DNA of 20,325 nt, from NCBI GenBank assembly GCA_014584345.1, contig JACTNB010000031.1, forward strand, positions 1-20,325. Direction: 5' to 3'. The first letter of the stretch is position 1. Every line of letters starts with the position of its first letter. The DNA comes from Planctomycetota bacterium. GTDB lineage: Bacteria; Planctomycetota; Planctomycetia; Planctomycetales; Planctomycetaceae. Of this stretch, positions 1 to 8,468 are shown piece by piece. A model generated the notes under the pieces. The model saw nothing but the letters and a program-made list of their open reading frames with translations. It ran no database searches and was not told the DNA's origin. The translations under genes were made by a program, and so were the position numbers.

Positions 1-542
<542 letters not shown>

Positions 543-2183
543 ATGACGACCCATCACCCCGAGGCCATTTCGGACAACGCATACCGGCTGCTCTGGGCCG
601 GTTTCACGGCGATTCTTGCGGCTGGCGTGGGGTTTGCCATTCGGGGAGGGATTCTTGATAACTGGGCCGCGGAATTTGGTTTTACCAATTCTCAACTGGG
701 GGAGATTGGCGGAGCCGGGTTCACGGGATTCTGTTTCGGGATCATCATTGGAGGAGTGATCGTCGATAAAATCGGCTATGGCAAGCTGGTACTGGCCGCG
801 TTTCTGTTTCACGTGGTTTCTGCCGTGATTACATTTTTGCCGAACGCCTCGATGCCGCAGGATACGGTCTATCGTTTTCTGTTCTGGGGGACGTTTCTGT
901 TCGCGGTGGCCAATGGCACGCTGGAAGCGGTGGCGAACCCTCTGGTGGCCACACTGTTTCCCACCAATCGCACTCACTACTTGAATATCCTGCACGCCAG
1001 TTGGCCTGCCGGGCTGGTCCTGGGGAGTGCCATGGGCTGGGTGCTCGACGATCGTATCGGCCTGCACTGGAAATTTCAGTTGGCTCTGTTCCTGGTGCCA
1101 ACCGTGATCTACGGAGCAATGTTCCTGGGTCAGAAATTCCCGAAATCGGAAGCGTCCGAAAAGGGACTGAGCTTGGCGGAAATGTTCCGCGAAGTTGGTC
1201 TGTTGGGGGGAGCCGTCGCCTGTTTTCTGCTGGCGCTGTTCTTTGGTGGCGTGCTGGGGCCGCTGTTTCCGGAATCCTCGATGGGAGCATATATCGGCTA
1301 CGGCATCGGCGGGCTGCTGCTGATTGCCGTCGGGCTGCTGACGAATTTTTCTATCGGTTCGATATTGTTGTTCGTGTTGTTCATTACGCACGCCCTGGTG
1401 GGTGCGGTGGAACTGGGAACCGATGGCTGGATCCAGAACATCACGGGAAACATTCTGAGTTCGGAAGAAGGCAAGTGGCTGTTTGTGTACACCTCGATGA
1501 TCATGTTCCTGCTCCGTTTCTGTGCGGGCTTTATTGAAAAGAACATCGGGCTGTCGCCGATTGGTCTGCTCCTGGTATGTGCGATTCTGGGCTGTGTCGG
1601 CTTGAATCTCTCGGCAGGCATTACGAGTTTCGCGGGTGCCCTGGTTGGCCTGGGGGTGTATGCAGTCGGGAAAACCTTCTTCTGGCCCACGATGCTGGCG
1701 GTGGTGGGAGATCGCTTCCCGCGCACGGGAGCTATCGCCATGAGTATCATGGGGGGGATTGGCATGATGTCCGCGGGCCTGATTGGTTCCGCGGGGCTGG
1801 GGTACGCCAAGGATCGTTACGCGAGCGAGGCCCTGCAAGTGGCAGATGCCTCCACTTACGAAGAATACAAGGCCGGCACTCCAAGCCGCTTCCTGTTCTT
1901 TGGCGAAGTGGTGGGGCTGGATGGCCAGAAAGTAGAAGAAGTGAAAAAGATTCCCGCCAAGGAACGCAGCGGAAATCAGCAGCAAGTGGTGGATGCCAGC
2001 ATTACGGGGGACCGCAAAACCTTGATCGCGGACTCCTTCATTCCGGGCACCATGGCGGTGATTTACCTGATATTGCTGCTCTACTTCAAATCGATCGGCG
2101 GTTACAAAACGGTGCACCTGGCAGGTTCCACCGCGGAAATCCTCGATCCGAACGACGAAGTCATTCCTGCTCACGAAGGGTAA
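543..2183 (+). CDS. MFS transporter, fucose permease (FHS)-like
   Basis: A 546-residue polytopic inner-membrane protein, predicted to move a sugar or similar small solute by proton- or ion-coupled transport. Many hydrophobic helices are visible. After the second helix comes an MFS motif-A-like stretch (GGVIVDKIGYGKLVL). A segment with ANGTLEAVANPLVATLFP followed by N-R-x-x-x-L-N-x-x-H-A-S-W-P-A-G resembles the FHS (fucose/glucose permease) subgroup. Near the end, roughly residues 420-500, a hydrophilic stretch of about 80 residues separates the last helix from the rest, which is longer than usual. The ATG at 543 is chosen because GAGGAGAG (526-533) lies nine bases before it; the frame also opens at a GTG at 501 that has no such site. 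A terminator follows directly, so it is probably monocistronic. The substrate cannot be read from the sequence. Confidence 0.88.
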   Translation: MTTHHPEAISDNAYRLLWAGFTAILAAGVGFAIRGGILDNWAAEFGFTNSQLGEIGGAGFTGFCFGIIIGGVIVDKIGYGKLVLAAFLFHVVSAVITFLPNASMPQDTVYRFLFWGTFLFAVANGTLEAVANPLVATLFPTNRTHYLNILHASWPAGLVLGSAMGWVLDDRIGLHWKFQLALFLVPTVIYGAMFLGQKFPKSEASEKGLSLAEMFREVGLLGGAVACFLLALFFGGVLGPLFPESSMGAYIGYGIGGLLLIAVGLLTNFSIGSILLFVLFITHALVGAVELGTDGWIQNITGNILSSEEGKWLFVYTSMIMFLLRFCAGFIEKNIGLSPIGLLLVCAILGCVGLNLSAGITSFAGALVGLGVYAVGKTFFWPTMLAVVGDRFPRTGAIAMSIMGGIGMMSAGLIGSAGLGYAKDRYASEALQVADASTYEEYKAGTPSRFLFFGEVVGLDGQKVEEVKKIPAKERSGNQQQVVDASITGDRKTLIADSFIPGTMAVIYLILLLYFKSIGGYKTVHLAGSTAEILDPNDEVIPAHEG

Positions 2184-2225
2184 TTCTGCTGCGGGGAATG
2201 GATCACGGTTTCTCCGGAAACCAGT

Positions 2226-2256
2226 GGCCTCGGGATTCCCTCCGAGGCCTTTTTTT
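2226..2256 (+). terminator. Rho-independent terminator after the MFS gene
   Basis: A perfect eight-base-pair stem GGCCTCGG/CCGAGGCC (2226-2233 and 2242-2249) encloses an eight-base loop and runs straight into seven T residues. It ends transporter transcription. It also argues against the in-frame GTG at 2224 as the start of the next gene, because that codon lies within the terminator. Confidence 0.88.
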
Positions 2257-2313
2257 ATGGTGTCATTCCATCTCCAGTCCGGAGGAACGGTTTACGAACA
2301 CAAGGAAATCGGC

Positions 2314-4635
2314 ATGACGAAACTTCGCGGACTGACATTCCTGACCGCCTGCCTGTTGACGACGGCTCTACTTGACCCGATGACTGCCGCGGAAGAGCGG
2401 CTCCCGGGGACCGCTCCCTGGGAACACGAAGGGAAATCGGTCGAACAGATGGCCGACGAGATGGTCGCCGGGATTGACCGGTTTCTGCTGGCGGAAACGG
2501 CTCGGGCAGAGGAAACCCGCGCCCGATATTGGCAGCGGGATTTCGCCTCTCCCGCCGCGTATGCCAATTCCATCGAACCGCAGCTGACCCGCCTCAAATG
2601 GTTGCTGGGCGTGCGGGAAACGCGCACACCCTTCGAATCGCCTCGGTTGTTGGCGGAGTTGCAGCGTTCGGCGGAATGGGGGCAGGTGGTTGTCGGCAAG
2701 GATCGGGCCACGCATCGCATTCTGGCGATTGAATGGCCCGTGGCCGGCTCCCTGGCATGGGAAGGCCTGCTGATCGAACCTGTCAAACCAGGAGCCGCCG
2801 TCGCAACCCACATACTAGTTCCGGATGCGGGAATGGAACCGGAGGATTTCCTGTTCAACAAAAACGGAACTGAATCGCCTGCGTTGGCGCTGGCCGGAAA
2901 AAACAGCCGTGTCCTGATCCCGGCGGTCATCTCGCGCGAGGTCCATACGCGAAGGCGAGCCGAACTGACGGATCGGGAATACATTTATCGCACGGCTTTC
3001 GAAATGGGGCGCACACCGGTCGGCTACGAAATCCAGGCGGTTCTGGCCTTGGTCGACTGGTTGAAACGGGATTCGCCTTCCCATCCGGTGACCGTCCTGG
3101 GAACCGGCGAGGGGGGGCGCGTTGCCCTGTTGAGCGCCGCCGTGGATGCTCGATTGGAGGGGGTATGCGTCAGTGGATATTTCGGCTCGCAGCAGCGAAT
3201 GTGGGAGCAACCGATCGATCGAAACCTGTTCGGATATCTGGAGCGGTTCGGCGATGCGGAAGTCGCCACGCTGATTGCGCCGCGCCCCCTGCAGATCGAA
3301 CCGCGTCCCCTGACTCCGGTGACATACGCCACCCAGGGGGGGGCACCGGGAATCCTCTCGCCCCCCTCCGTGATGGAAACCCGGGCCGAGGCCGAGCGGG
3401 CTCGCCAACTGCTGAGCTTTGCAAACTTTCCCTGGCAAATGGACGTAGTGGCCGAGCCAGTCGCGGGTAGTGCCGCACTGCCCACGCAGACCCTGCAAAC
3501 TTTTCTTTCCCGGCAGTCCGCTCTTCCGGAGGGGACGCGGGAACTGGCCCTGGAGGCCTGGGCACGCCCGGAAGGAAAGCCTGTCGATCGGTTTCGAGAG
3601 CAGCGACAAGCCCGGCTGGTCGATCGAATCACCGAGTACAACCAGGGATTGCTCGCAGCCTCGCCTGAAATTCGCAAGGAGTTTTTCGCGAAGCTCGACA
3701 CCTCCTCGCTGGAACGATTTCAGGCCACTGTCGAGCCCTATCGGGATTACTTTCGCGACGAAGTGATCGGTCGCTTCGATTCTCCCCTGCTTGAACCCCG
3801 CCCCCGCTCGCGGGCCTGGCGGGAAACGGAACTCTGGACCGGCTACGAAGTGCAACTCGACGTGTTTCCCGACGTTTTCGCATACGGTATCCTGCTGCTG
3901 CCCAGGAATATCAAACCGGGCGAGCAACGCCCCGTGGTGGTTTGCCAGCATGGTCTGGAGGGGATTCCCCTCGACACACTCGAAAAGAATCACAGCGCGT
4001 ATCACGATTTTGCCGCCCGACTGGCCGATCAGGGATTTGTCGTCTTTGCACCGCAAAATCCTTACCGCGGAAAGGATCTGTTCCGCACCTTACAGCGGAA
4101 AGCCAACCCCCTGGGGAAAACCCTGTTTTCCCTCATCGTGCCCCAACACGAGCAAATCACCCGCTGGCTGGGAAGCCTGCCCGAGGTCGATCCCCAGCGG
4201 ATTGCGTTCTATGGCCTTTCCTACGGAGGGAAAACGGCCATGCGTGTCCCTCCGTTGGTGAAAAACTATTGCCTGTCGATCTGCTCGGCCGACTTCAATG
4301 ATTGGATTTCCAAGAACGTCTCCACCACGGCTCCATTCAGTTATGTCTGGACGGGTGAATACGAGATTTTTGAGTTCGACCTGGGGAACACCTACAATTA
4401 CTCGGACATGGCGGCTCTGATCGCCCCCCGTCCCTTCATGGTGGAACGCGGACACTTCGACGGCGTAGGCCCGGATCACTGGGTCGCTAGCGAATTCGCC
4501 AAGGTTCGATTTCTGTATCAGGCCCGCCTGGGGTTGAAGGATCGTGCGGAAATCGAGTATTTCGTGGGCCCACACGCCATCAATGGGCAAGGCACGTTTC
4601 GTTTCCTGAAGCAACACCTCGACTTTGCCCCCTGA
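2314..4635 (+). CDS. Secreted tandem alpha/beta-hydrolase (esterase-like), N-terminal domain degenerate
   Basis: A 773-residue exported protein. The N-terminus (MTKLRGLTFLTACLLTTALL, then DPMTAAEE) is a signal peptide with a likely cleavage site near residue 28. Two alpha/beta-hydrolase modules follow. In the first (about 130-420) the nucleophile elbow reads G-T-G-E-G-G with Gly265 where serine should be, and no Asp/His pair is evident. In the second (about 510-773) QHGLEGIP resembles an oxyanion-hole strand, GLSYGG supplies Ser636, and Asp716 (or Asp721) and His754 fit the acid and base. The domain resembles the dienelactone hydrolase/acetyl xylan esterase superfamily, so an ester-cleaving role outside the cytoplasm is inferred. 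The ATG at 2314 follows AAGGAAA (2302-2308) by five bases. The frame also extends upstream to a GTG inside the terminator, which is rejected. Exact substrate unknown. Confidence 0.85.
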   Translation: MTKLRGLTFLTACLLTTALLDPMTAAEERLPGTAPWEHEGKSVEQMADEMVAGIDRFLLAETARAEETRARYWQRDFASPAAYANSIEPQLTRLKWLLGVRETRTPFESPRLLAELQRSAEWGQVVVGKDRATHRILAIEWPVAGSLAWEGLLIEPVKPGAAVATHILVPDAGMEPEDFLFNKNGTESPALALAGKNSRVLIPAVISREVHTRRRAELTDREYIYRTAFEMGRTPVGYEIQAVLALVDWLKRDSPSHPVTVLGTGEGGRVALLSAAVDARLEGVCVSGYFGSQQRMWEQPIDRNLFGYLERFGDAEVATLIAPRPLQIEPRPLTPVTYATQGGAPGILSPPSVMETRAEAERARQLLSFANFPWQMDVVAEPVAGSAALPTQTLQTFLSRQSALPEGTRELALEAWARPEGKPVDRFREQRQARLVDRITEYNQGLLAASPEIRKEFFAKLDTSSLERFQATVEPYRDYFRDEVIGRFDSPLLEPRPRSRAWRETELWTGYEVQLDVFPDVFAYGILLLPRNIKPGEQRPVVVCQHGLEGIPLDTLEKNHSAYHDFAARLADQGFVVFAPQNPYRGKDLFRTLQRKANPLGKTLFSLIVPQHEQITRWLGSLPEVDPQRIAFYGLSYGGKTAMRVPPLVKNYCLSICSADFNDWISKNVSTTAPFSYVWTGEYEIFEFDLGNTYNYSDMAALIAPRPFMVERGHFDGVGPDHWVASEFAKVRFLYQARLGLKDRAEIEYFVGPHAINGQGTFRFLKQHLDFAP

Positions 4636-4703
4636 GGCACCCGGGAAAATCTGGCCAGCCGGATGAAATCTATATGAATCCCTGCTGACCGGGTGAGGCA
4701 TCG

Positions 4704-4732
4704 TTGACCCGCACAGGCAAAGCGGCTATTTT
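4704..4732 (+). promoter_or_regulatory. Candidate sigma-70 promoter of the rpsB-tsf-pyrH-frr operon
   Basis: TTGACC (4704-4709, five of six matches) and TATTTT (4727-4732, four of six) are spaced by exactly 17 bases. They would start transcription near 4739 and leave a leader of about 118 bases before rpsB. A long rpsB leader is consistent with the known autoregulation of this operon by S2 in enterobacteria, though whether that applies here is inference. Confidence 0.5.
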
Positions 4733-4856
4733 ACTGTTCACGGGTGCTGTTGCCCGTCTGTCATTGCCGTTCGCGTGACCTTGTGTTCATGCGTTAAACC
4801 GCTGGGGATTCGAGTCGATTGCCCCGGGGTTCGGCTCATCATGAGAAAGTAGAGAG

Positions 4857-5606
4857 ATGTCTGAAATTAATGTGAAGGAAATTCTCGATGCCGGGGTTCA
4901 CTTTGGCCATCAGGCCAGCCGTTGGAATCCCAAAATGCGACCGTACATCTATGGTCGCCGCAATCGTATTCATATCATCGATCTGAAGGAAACGGTACGC
5001 GGCCTGATTCGGGCCCAGCGTTACCTGCAGAAAGTGGCCTCCCAGGGATCGCTCGTTCTGTTTGTGGGGACCAAACGTCAAGCGGCCAGTTCCGTGAAGG
5101 AGTGTGCGGAAAGCTGCGGCATGCCTTATGTCAGCGAACGTTGGCTGGGAGGAATGCTGACCAACTACCGAACCATCCGGAATCGCATCAAGCGTCTGGA
5201 GGAACTGGAAAGTCTGCAGGTTTCAGGCGAGATGGCAACCTTTTCCAAGAAGGCTCAATCCAAGCTGGCCCGCGAATACCGCAAGATCAACCGCAACCTG
5301 GGTGGTATTCGCGACTTGAATCGGCTTCCGGAAGCCCTGGTGGTGATTGATCCCACCAAGGAGCACAATGCCGTCAAGGAAGCTCATATCCTGGGGATCA
5401 AGGTGGTGGCATTGATCGACACCGATTCCGATCCCGATACCGTCGATCTGCCGATTCCCGGCAACGACGACAGCATGCGGTCGATCCGACTGATCACTTC
5501 GCATCTGGCCAACGCCATTGCAGCGGGCAAGGCCACGCTGCCTCAGAAGGAAGAGACACGGGATCCGGCGGAAGAGAAGATGAAGCCCGTCCCCAGTGTC
5601 AAATAA
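4857..5606 (+). CDS. rpsB: 30S ribosomal protein S2
   Basis: This 249-residue protein matches S2 along its full normal length. Family landmarks are the N-terminal LLDAGVHFGH-like stretch (here ILDAGVHFGHQ), RWNPKMRPYIYGRRN, the IIDL segment, FVGTKRQA, the WLGGMLTNYRTI signature and the LPEALVVIDP strand followed by K-E-x-N-A-V-x-E-A. S2 binds the platform side of the small subunit and helps recruit S1 and the mRNA 5' region. It heads the conserved operon with tsf 162 bases downstream. No good Shine-Dalgarno sequence is seen: only AGAG directly abuts the ATG, and a four-codon mini-frame (ATG AGA AAG TAG, 4841-4852) ends four bases before it. Confidence 0.98.
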   Translation: MSEINVKEILDAGVHFGHQASRWNPKMRPYIYGRRNRIHIIDLKETVRGLIRAQRYLQKVASQGSLVLFVGTKRQAASSVKECAESCGMPYVSERWLGGMLTNYRTIRNRIKRLEELESLQVSGEMATFSKKAQSKLAREYRKINRNLGGIRDLNRLPEALVVIDPTKEHNAVKEAHILGIKVVALIDTDSDPDTVDLPIPGNDDSMRSIRLITSHLANAIAAGKATLPQKEETRDPAEEKMKPVPSVK

Positions 5607-5630
5607 ATCATACCGAGCTTGAAGCGGAGT

Positions 5631-5646
5631 CCGCGCCGGTGCGCGG
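5631..5646 (+). other. GC-rich hairpin in the rpsB-tsf gap
   Basis: CCGCGC and GCGCGG form a six-pair stem with a CGGT loop, 25 bases after the rpsB stop. There is no T tract, so it is not a standard terminator. It might stabilise or process the rpsB end of the transcript, or partially attenuate tsf. G+C-rich flanks make chance occurrence possible. Confidence 0.35.
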
Positions 5647-5768
5647 TTCCGCGAACCTCGGGCTTCGTCCTGGCCCCGAACCGTAGCGGCCTCCGTTTGC
5701 GGGAGGTAATTTCCAGGCGACCGCAAGTACGAACATTCCTGCTTAATTCTTTGAAGGAGACACTTTCG

Positions 5769-6602
5769 ATGGCCGAAATTACGGCTGCCGCCGTCCGGTC
5801 GTTGCGCGACCGCACCGATTTGCCCATGATGCGTTGCAAGGAAGCATTGGTCCAGGCCGATGGCGACGAGGAAAAGGCCATTGAAATCCTGGCCTCGCAA
5901 GTCGAGAAAATCAAAGGCAAACGTGCCGACAATGCCACGACCGAGGGACGTATCTTCGTGGCCATGAAGGACGATGGCAGCGAAGCGGCCCTGGTCGATT
6001 TTCAATGCGAAACGGCTCCGGTGGCCTCCAACGAAGGGTTTGTTTCGCTGGGGAACCTGCTGGCCCAGCAACTGCTGGAAGGCCCTGGTGCTGCGACGCC
6101 CGATGAACTGCTCTCGCAACCGGCCCCAGGCGGCTCGGGTAAAACCCTGCAACAACTGTTCGACGAACTGGTCAATAAAATTGCCGAGAAGTTCGTGGTG
6201 ACGGCCGTGGCCCGGGTGCCGGGACCAGTCGGATATTACATCCACCACGACGGCAAAACCGGCGTGCTGTTTCAAGCGGAAGGGGAGAATCTGAACGCCC
6301 CCATCCTGCGCGATGTCGCCATGCACATTGCCGCCCTGAAGCCCTTGTTTGCCCGCATCGAAGATTTCGATCCGACTGCCGCCCAGGCGGAACGCGATCG
6401 ATTGACTCAAGAGGCACGAGCTTCGAAGAAACCGGAAAATATCATCGAGAAAATTGTCGATGGCCGGATGAAGAACTTCTATCAGGAACAGGGCGTGCTC
6501 GAAGCGCAGGCCTTCGCCAAGGAAGAATCCAAGACCGTCGCCCAGGTGCTGGCTGAAGCGAAGTTGAAGGCCAAGGCGTTCGTGCTGCGTTCGATTGGCT
6601 AG
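5769..6602 (+). CDS. tsf: Elongation factor Ts
   Basis: A 277-residue EF-Ts, the nucleotide exchange factor that reloads EF-Tu with GTP. The N-terminal UBA-like domain (1-50) has RTDLPMMRCKEALVQADGD where most bacteria have R-T-G-A-G-M-M-x-C-K-x-A-L. The core begins at TEGRIFVAM, and the C-terminal region carries VDGRMKNFYQEQGVLEAQAF, close to the family's KI-x-G-x-x-x-K-F-Y-x-E-x-x-L-L-E-Q-x-F. The normally conserved TDFVA-x-N/D motif reads TAPVASNEGF (residues 82-91), so the Asp-Phe pair that reaches into EF-Tu is Ala-Pro. The ATG at 5769 follows AAGGAGA (5754-5760) by eight bases. The frame also runs in-frame upstream for 50 codons without support. Confidence 0.96.
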   Translation: MAEITAAAVRSLRDRTDLPMMRCKEALVQADGDEEKAIEILASQVEKIKGKRADNATTEGRIFVAMKDDGSEAALVDFQCETAPVASNEGFVSLGNLLAQQLLEGPGAATPDELLSQPAPGGSGKTLQQLFDELVNKIAEKFVVTAVARVPGPVGYYIHHDGKTGVLFQAEGENLNAPILRDVAMHIAALKPLFARIEDFDPTAAQAERDRLTQEARASKKPENIIEKIVDGRMKNFYQEQGVLEAQAFAKEESKTVAQVLAEAKLKAKAFVLRSIG

Positions 6603-6757
6603 GGGGGATTTCTCGCGGCAAGTTCGATAAAAACCGGCAATCCCGTTTTATTGACCTGATTCGGGTCGACTGTTCGAGAAACCGTCGGCCCGTTTGTCTT
6701 TCCGGACCAGAAATCCATGTGGTAACGACCCTTTTGTTAACAGGGGAGAGTGCGGAA

Positions 6758-7507
6758 ATGGAAGAAGCCTCGAGTGGGCCGGCTTACCGGCGCGTGCTCC
6801 TGAAGATCAGTGGCGAGAGTTTCTGTCGTGATCGCCAGGGAGGCATCAGCATGACTGAAATTTCGCGGGTTACCGAGGAAATCCGCAATGTCGTCGAGCA
6901 GGGCGTGCAACTGGCGATTGTCTGCGGTGGTGGAAACATTCTGCGTGGCAAGCAGTTTTCCGATGGGAGCAACGCCATCAAAACCGCCACGGCCCACTAC
7001 ATGGGCATGCTGGCCACCGCGATCAACGGGTTGGCGCTGCAGGATGCCCTGGAACACATTGGCGTTCCCACGCGACTGCAATCGGCCATCCGCATGGACA
7101 GTATCGCGGAACCGTTTATCCGCCGACGCTGCATCCGCCATCTCGAAAAAGGCCGGGTGGTGATTCTGGCCGGAGGAACCGGCAGTCCGTTTGTCACCAC
7201 GGATACGGCAGCCGCCCTGCGGGCTCGCGAAATCGAAGCCGATATCGTGATGAAGGCCACCAAGGTCGATGGGGTTTATTCCGACGATCCGCAGAAGAAT
7301 CCGCATGCCATCCGTTACGATCGAATTTCGTTTCAGGACGTGCTGGCACAGCGACTGCAGGTCATGGACGCCCAGGCGTTTCATCATTGCATGGAACACA
7401 ATATTCCCATTCTGGTATTCGATTTCCAGAAGCCGGGCAATATCAGTCGCGCGGTTCGTGGCGAGCAGGTGGGAACGCTGGTGGCCGATGCCGCGGAACT
7501 GGCTTGA
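6758..7507 (+). CDS. pyrH: Uridylate kinase (UMP kinase)
   Basis: A 249-residue cytoplasmic enzyme of the amino-acid kinase fold that phosphorylates UMP to UDP with ATP for pyrimidine nucleotide synthesis. Visible signatures are VLLKISGESF with catalytic-site Lys16, VCGGGNILRG (55-64), SPFVTTDTAAALRA for nucleotide binding, KATKVDGVYSDDP, and the C-terminal PGNISRAVRGEQVGTLV, which matches the usual P-G-N-x-x-x-A-V-x-G-x-x-x-G-T-x-V ending. The ATG at 6758 is preferred because GGGGAGAG (6743-6750) precedes it by seven bases. An in-frame GTG at 6719 would add 13 residues not expected in the family. It lies between tsf and frr as in most bacteria, 155 bases after tsf. Confidence 0.97.
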   Translation: MEEASSGPAYRRVLLKISGESFCRDRQGGISMTEISRVTEEIRNVVEQGVQLAIVCGGGNILRGKQFSDGSNAIKTATAHYMGMLATAINGLALQDALEHIGVPTRLQSAIRMDSIAEPFIRRRCIRHLEKGRVVILAGGTGSPFVTTDTAAALRAREIEADIVMKATKVDGVYSDDPQKNPHAIRYDRISFQDVLAQRLQVMDAQAFHHCMEHNIPILVFDFQKPGNISRAVRGEQVGTLVADAAELA

Positions 7508-7514
7508 TTGACGA

Positions 7515-7536
7515 ATCGTGCCAAATGAGGCACGAT
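7515..7536 (+). other. Perfect stem-loop in the pyrH-frr gap
   Basis: ATCGTGCC and GGCACGAT pair perfectly over eight bases around an AAATGA loop, starting eight bases after the pyrH stop. No T run follows, so full termination is unlikely. A transcript-stability or processing element between pyrH and frr is possible. Confidence 0.45.
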
Positions 7537-7630
7537 AGAAGCAGTCTCCAGAACGGATGGCGGCATCGGGGCGGCACTCCTGTCTCGAATTCAAGAACGA
7601 ACATGAATCTCCAGAGAAACGAGGCGAAGC

Positions 7631-8191
7631 ATGGACCGGGATGAAATACTGCTCGATTGCGAAGAACGCATGGAAAAGGCCTCTCATGTGTTGACGGAAC
7701 AGCTCAAGGGTTTGCGTACCGGAAGAGCCAACCCGGGTTTGGTTGATTCCATTCGCGTGGATTACTACGGTTCACCCACCCCTTTGAAACAACTGGCGAA
7801 TATCAGCGTGCCCGAACCGCAGCAAATTGTCATCCGCCCGTTCGACGCAGGCGTGCTGGGCGATATTGTGAAGGCGATTCAGGCGAGCGACGTGGGCTTG
7901 GCTCCCAACAACGATGGCAAGGTGGTCCGCCTGAATATCCCCCCCCTCTCGACCGAACGCCGTAAACAACTGGTGGCCCGCGTCAAGGAGTTTGCCGAGG
8001 AATCCCGCGTCTCCATCCGCAATATCCGCCGCGATGCCAACAAGCATGCCGACCAGGCCGAGAAGGATAAAGTACTCTCCGAGGATGAACGGAACGACCT
8101 GAAGGAATCGATTCAGGAATTGACCAAGAAATACGAAGGCAAAATCAACGAGTCCGCCGCCAGCAAGGAAAAGGATATCATGGACGAATAA
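7631..8191 (+). CDS. frr: Ribosome recycling factor
   Basis: At 186 residues this has exactly the family length. RRF splits post-termination ribosomes together with EF-G. Recognisable segments are M-x-K-A-x-x-V-L-x-x-x-L-K-G-L-R-T-G-R-A-N-P (residues 14-37), VDYYGSPTPLKQLANISVPE, QIVIRPFD, LAPNNDGKVVRLNIPPLSTERRKQL and SIRNIRRDANKHADQAEKD. These cover domain I (the three-helix bundle, at the two ends) and domain II in the middle. The ATG at 7631 follows GAGG (7621-7624) by six bases. It is the last gene of the rpsB operon; a strong terminator begins 31 bases after the stop. The genes that often follow frr elsewhere (uppS, cdsA, dxr) are absent here. Confidence 0.98.
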   Translation: MDRDEILLDCEERMEKASHVLTEQLKGLRTGRANPGLVDSIRVDYYGSPTPLKQLANISVPEPQQIVIRPFDAGVLGDIVKAIQASDVGLAPNNDGKVVRLNIPPLSTERRKQLVARVKEFAEESRVSIRNIRRDANKHADQAEKDKVLSEDERNDLKESIQELTKKYEGKINESAASKEKDIMDE

Positions 8192-8222
8192 TCCTGCGGG
8201 CAAGCGCTGCAAATATCTCTCG

Positions 8223-8258
8223 ACGCAAGCGGGGCTTCGCTCCGTTTGCGTTTTTTTT
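8223..8258 (+). terminator. Rho-independent terminator of the rpsB operon
   Basis: A 13-pair stem with G-U wobbles (8223-8235 with 8239-8251) is closed by a TTC loop and ends in eight T residues (8251-8258). Its position 31 bases after frr marks the end of the operon and separates it from the next gene. Confidence 0.92.
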
Positions 8259-8468
8259 GCGCGGACCACAGGGTTGATCCAAACGATAAAACCGGCCAGG
8301 CATAACCGGTGCATTCCTTACGACACCGGGGTTTCCGTTCCGTAAGCAGGCACCGGCGGATTCCGGGCAGACTGCCCGCCGAGGGGAGTCGATAACAGAT
8401 ATGGACGATTCTGTTTCCCCATTGATATCCGATTTCCCGAGGCGAACGCCGCCCCGTTCACAGTAACC

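Noticed and set aside
2815..4056. 413-codon minus-strand frame opposite the hydrolase gene
   Set aside because: No recognisable domain, no start signal, and it overlaps a well-supported secreted hydrolase. Shadow frame.
5223..6410. 395-codon minus-strand frame opposite rpsB and tsf
   Set aside because: Spans two certain genes and their gap; composition typical of antisense frames.
6719..6757. GTG at 6719 as an earlier pyrH start
   Set aside because: No ribosome binding site for it, while GGGGAGAG precedes the ATG at 6758 at normal spacing and gives the expected family length.
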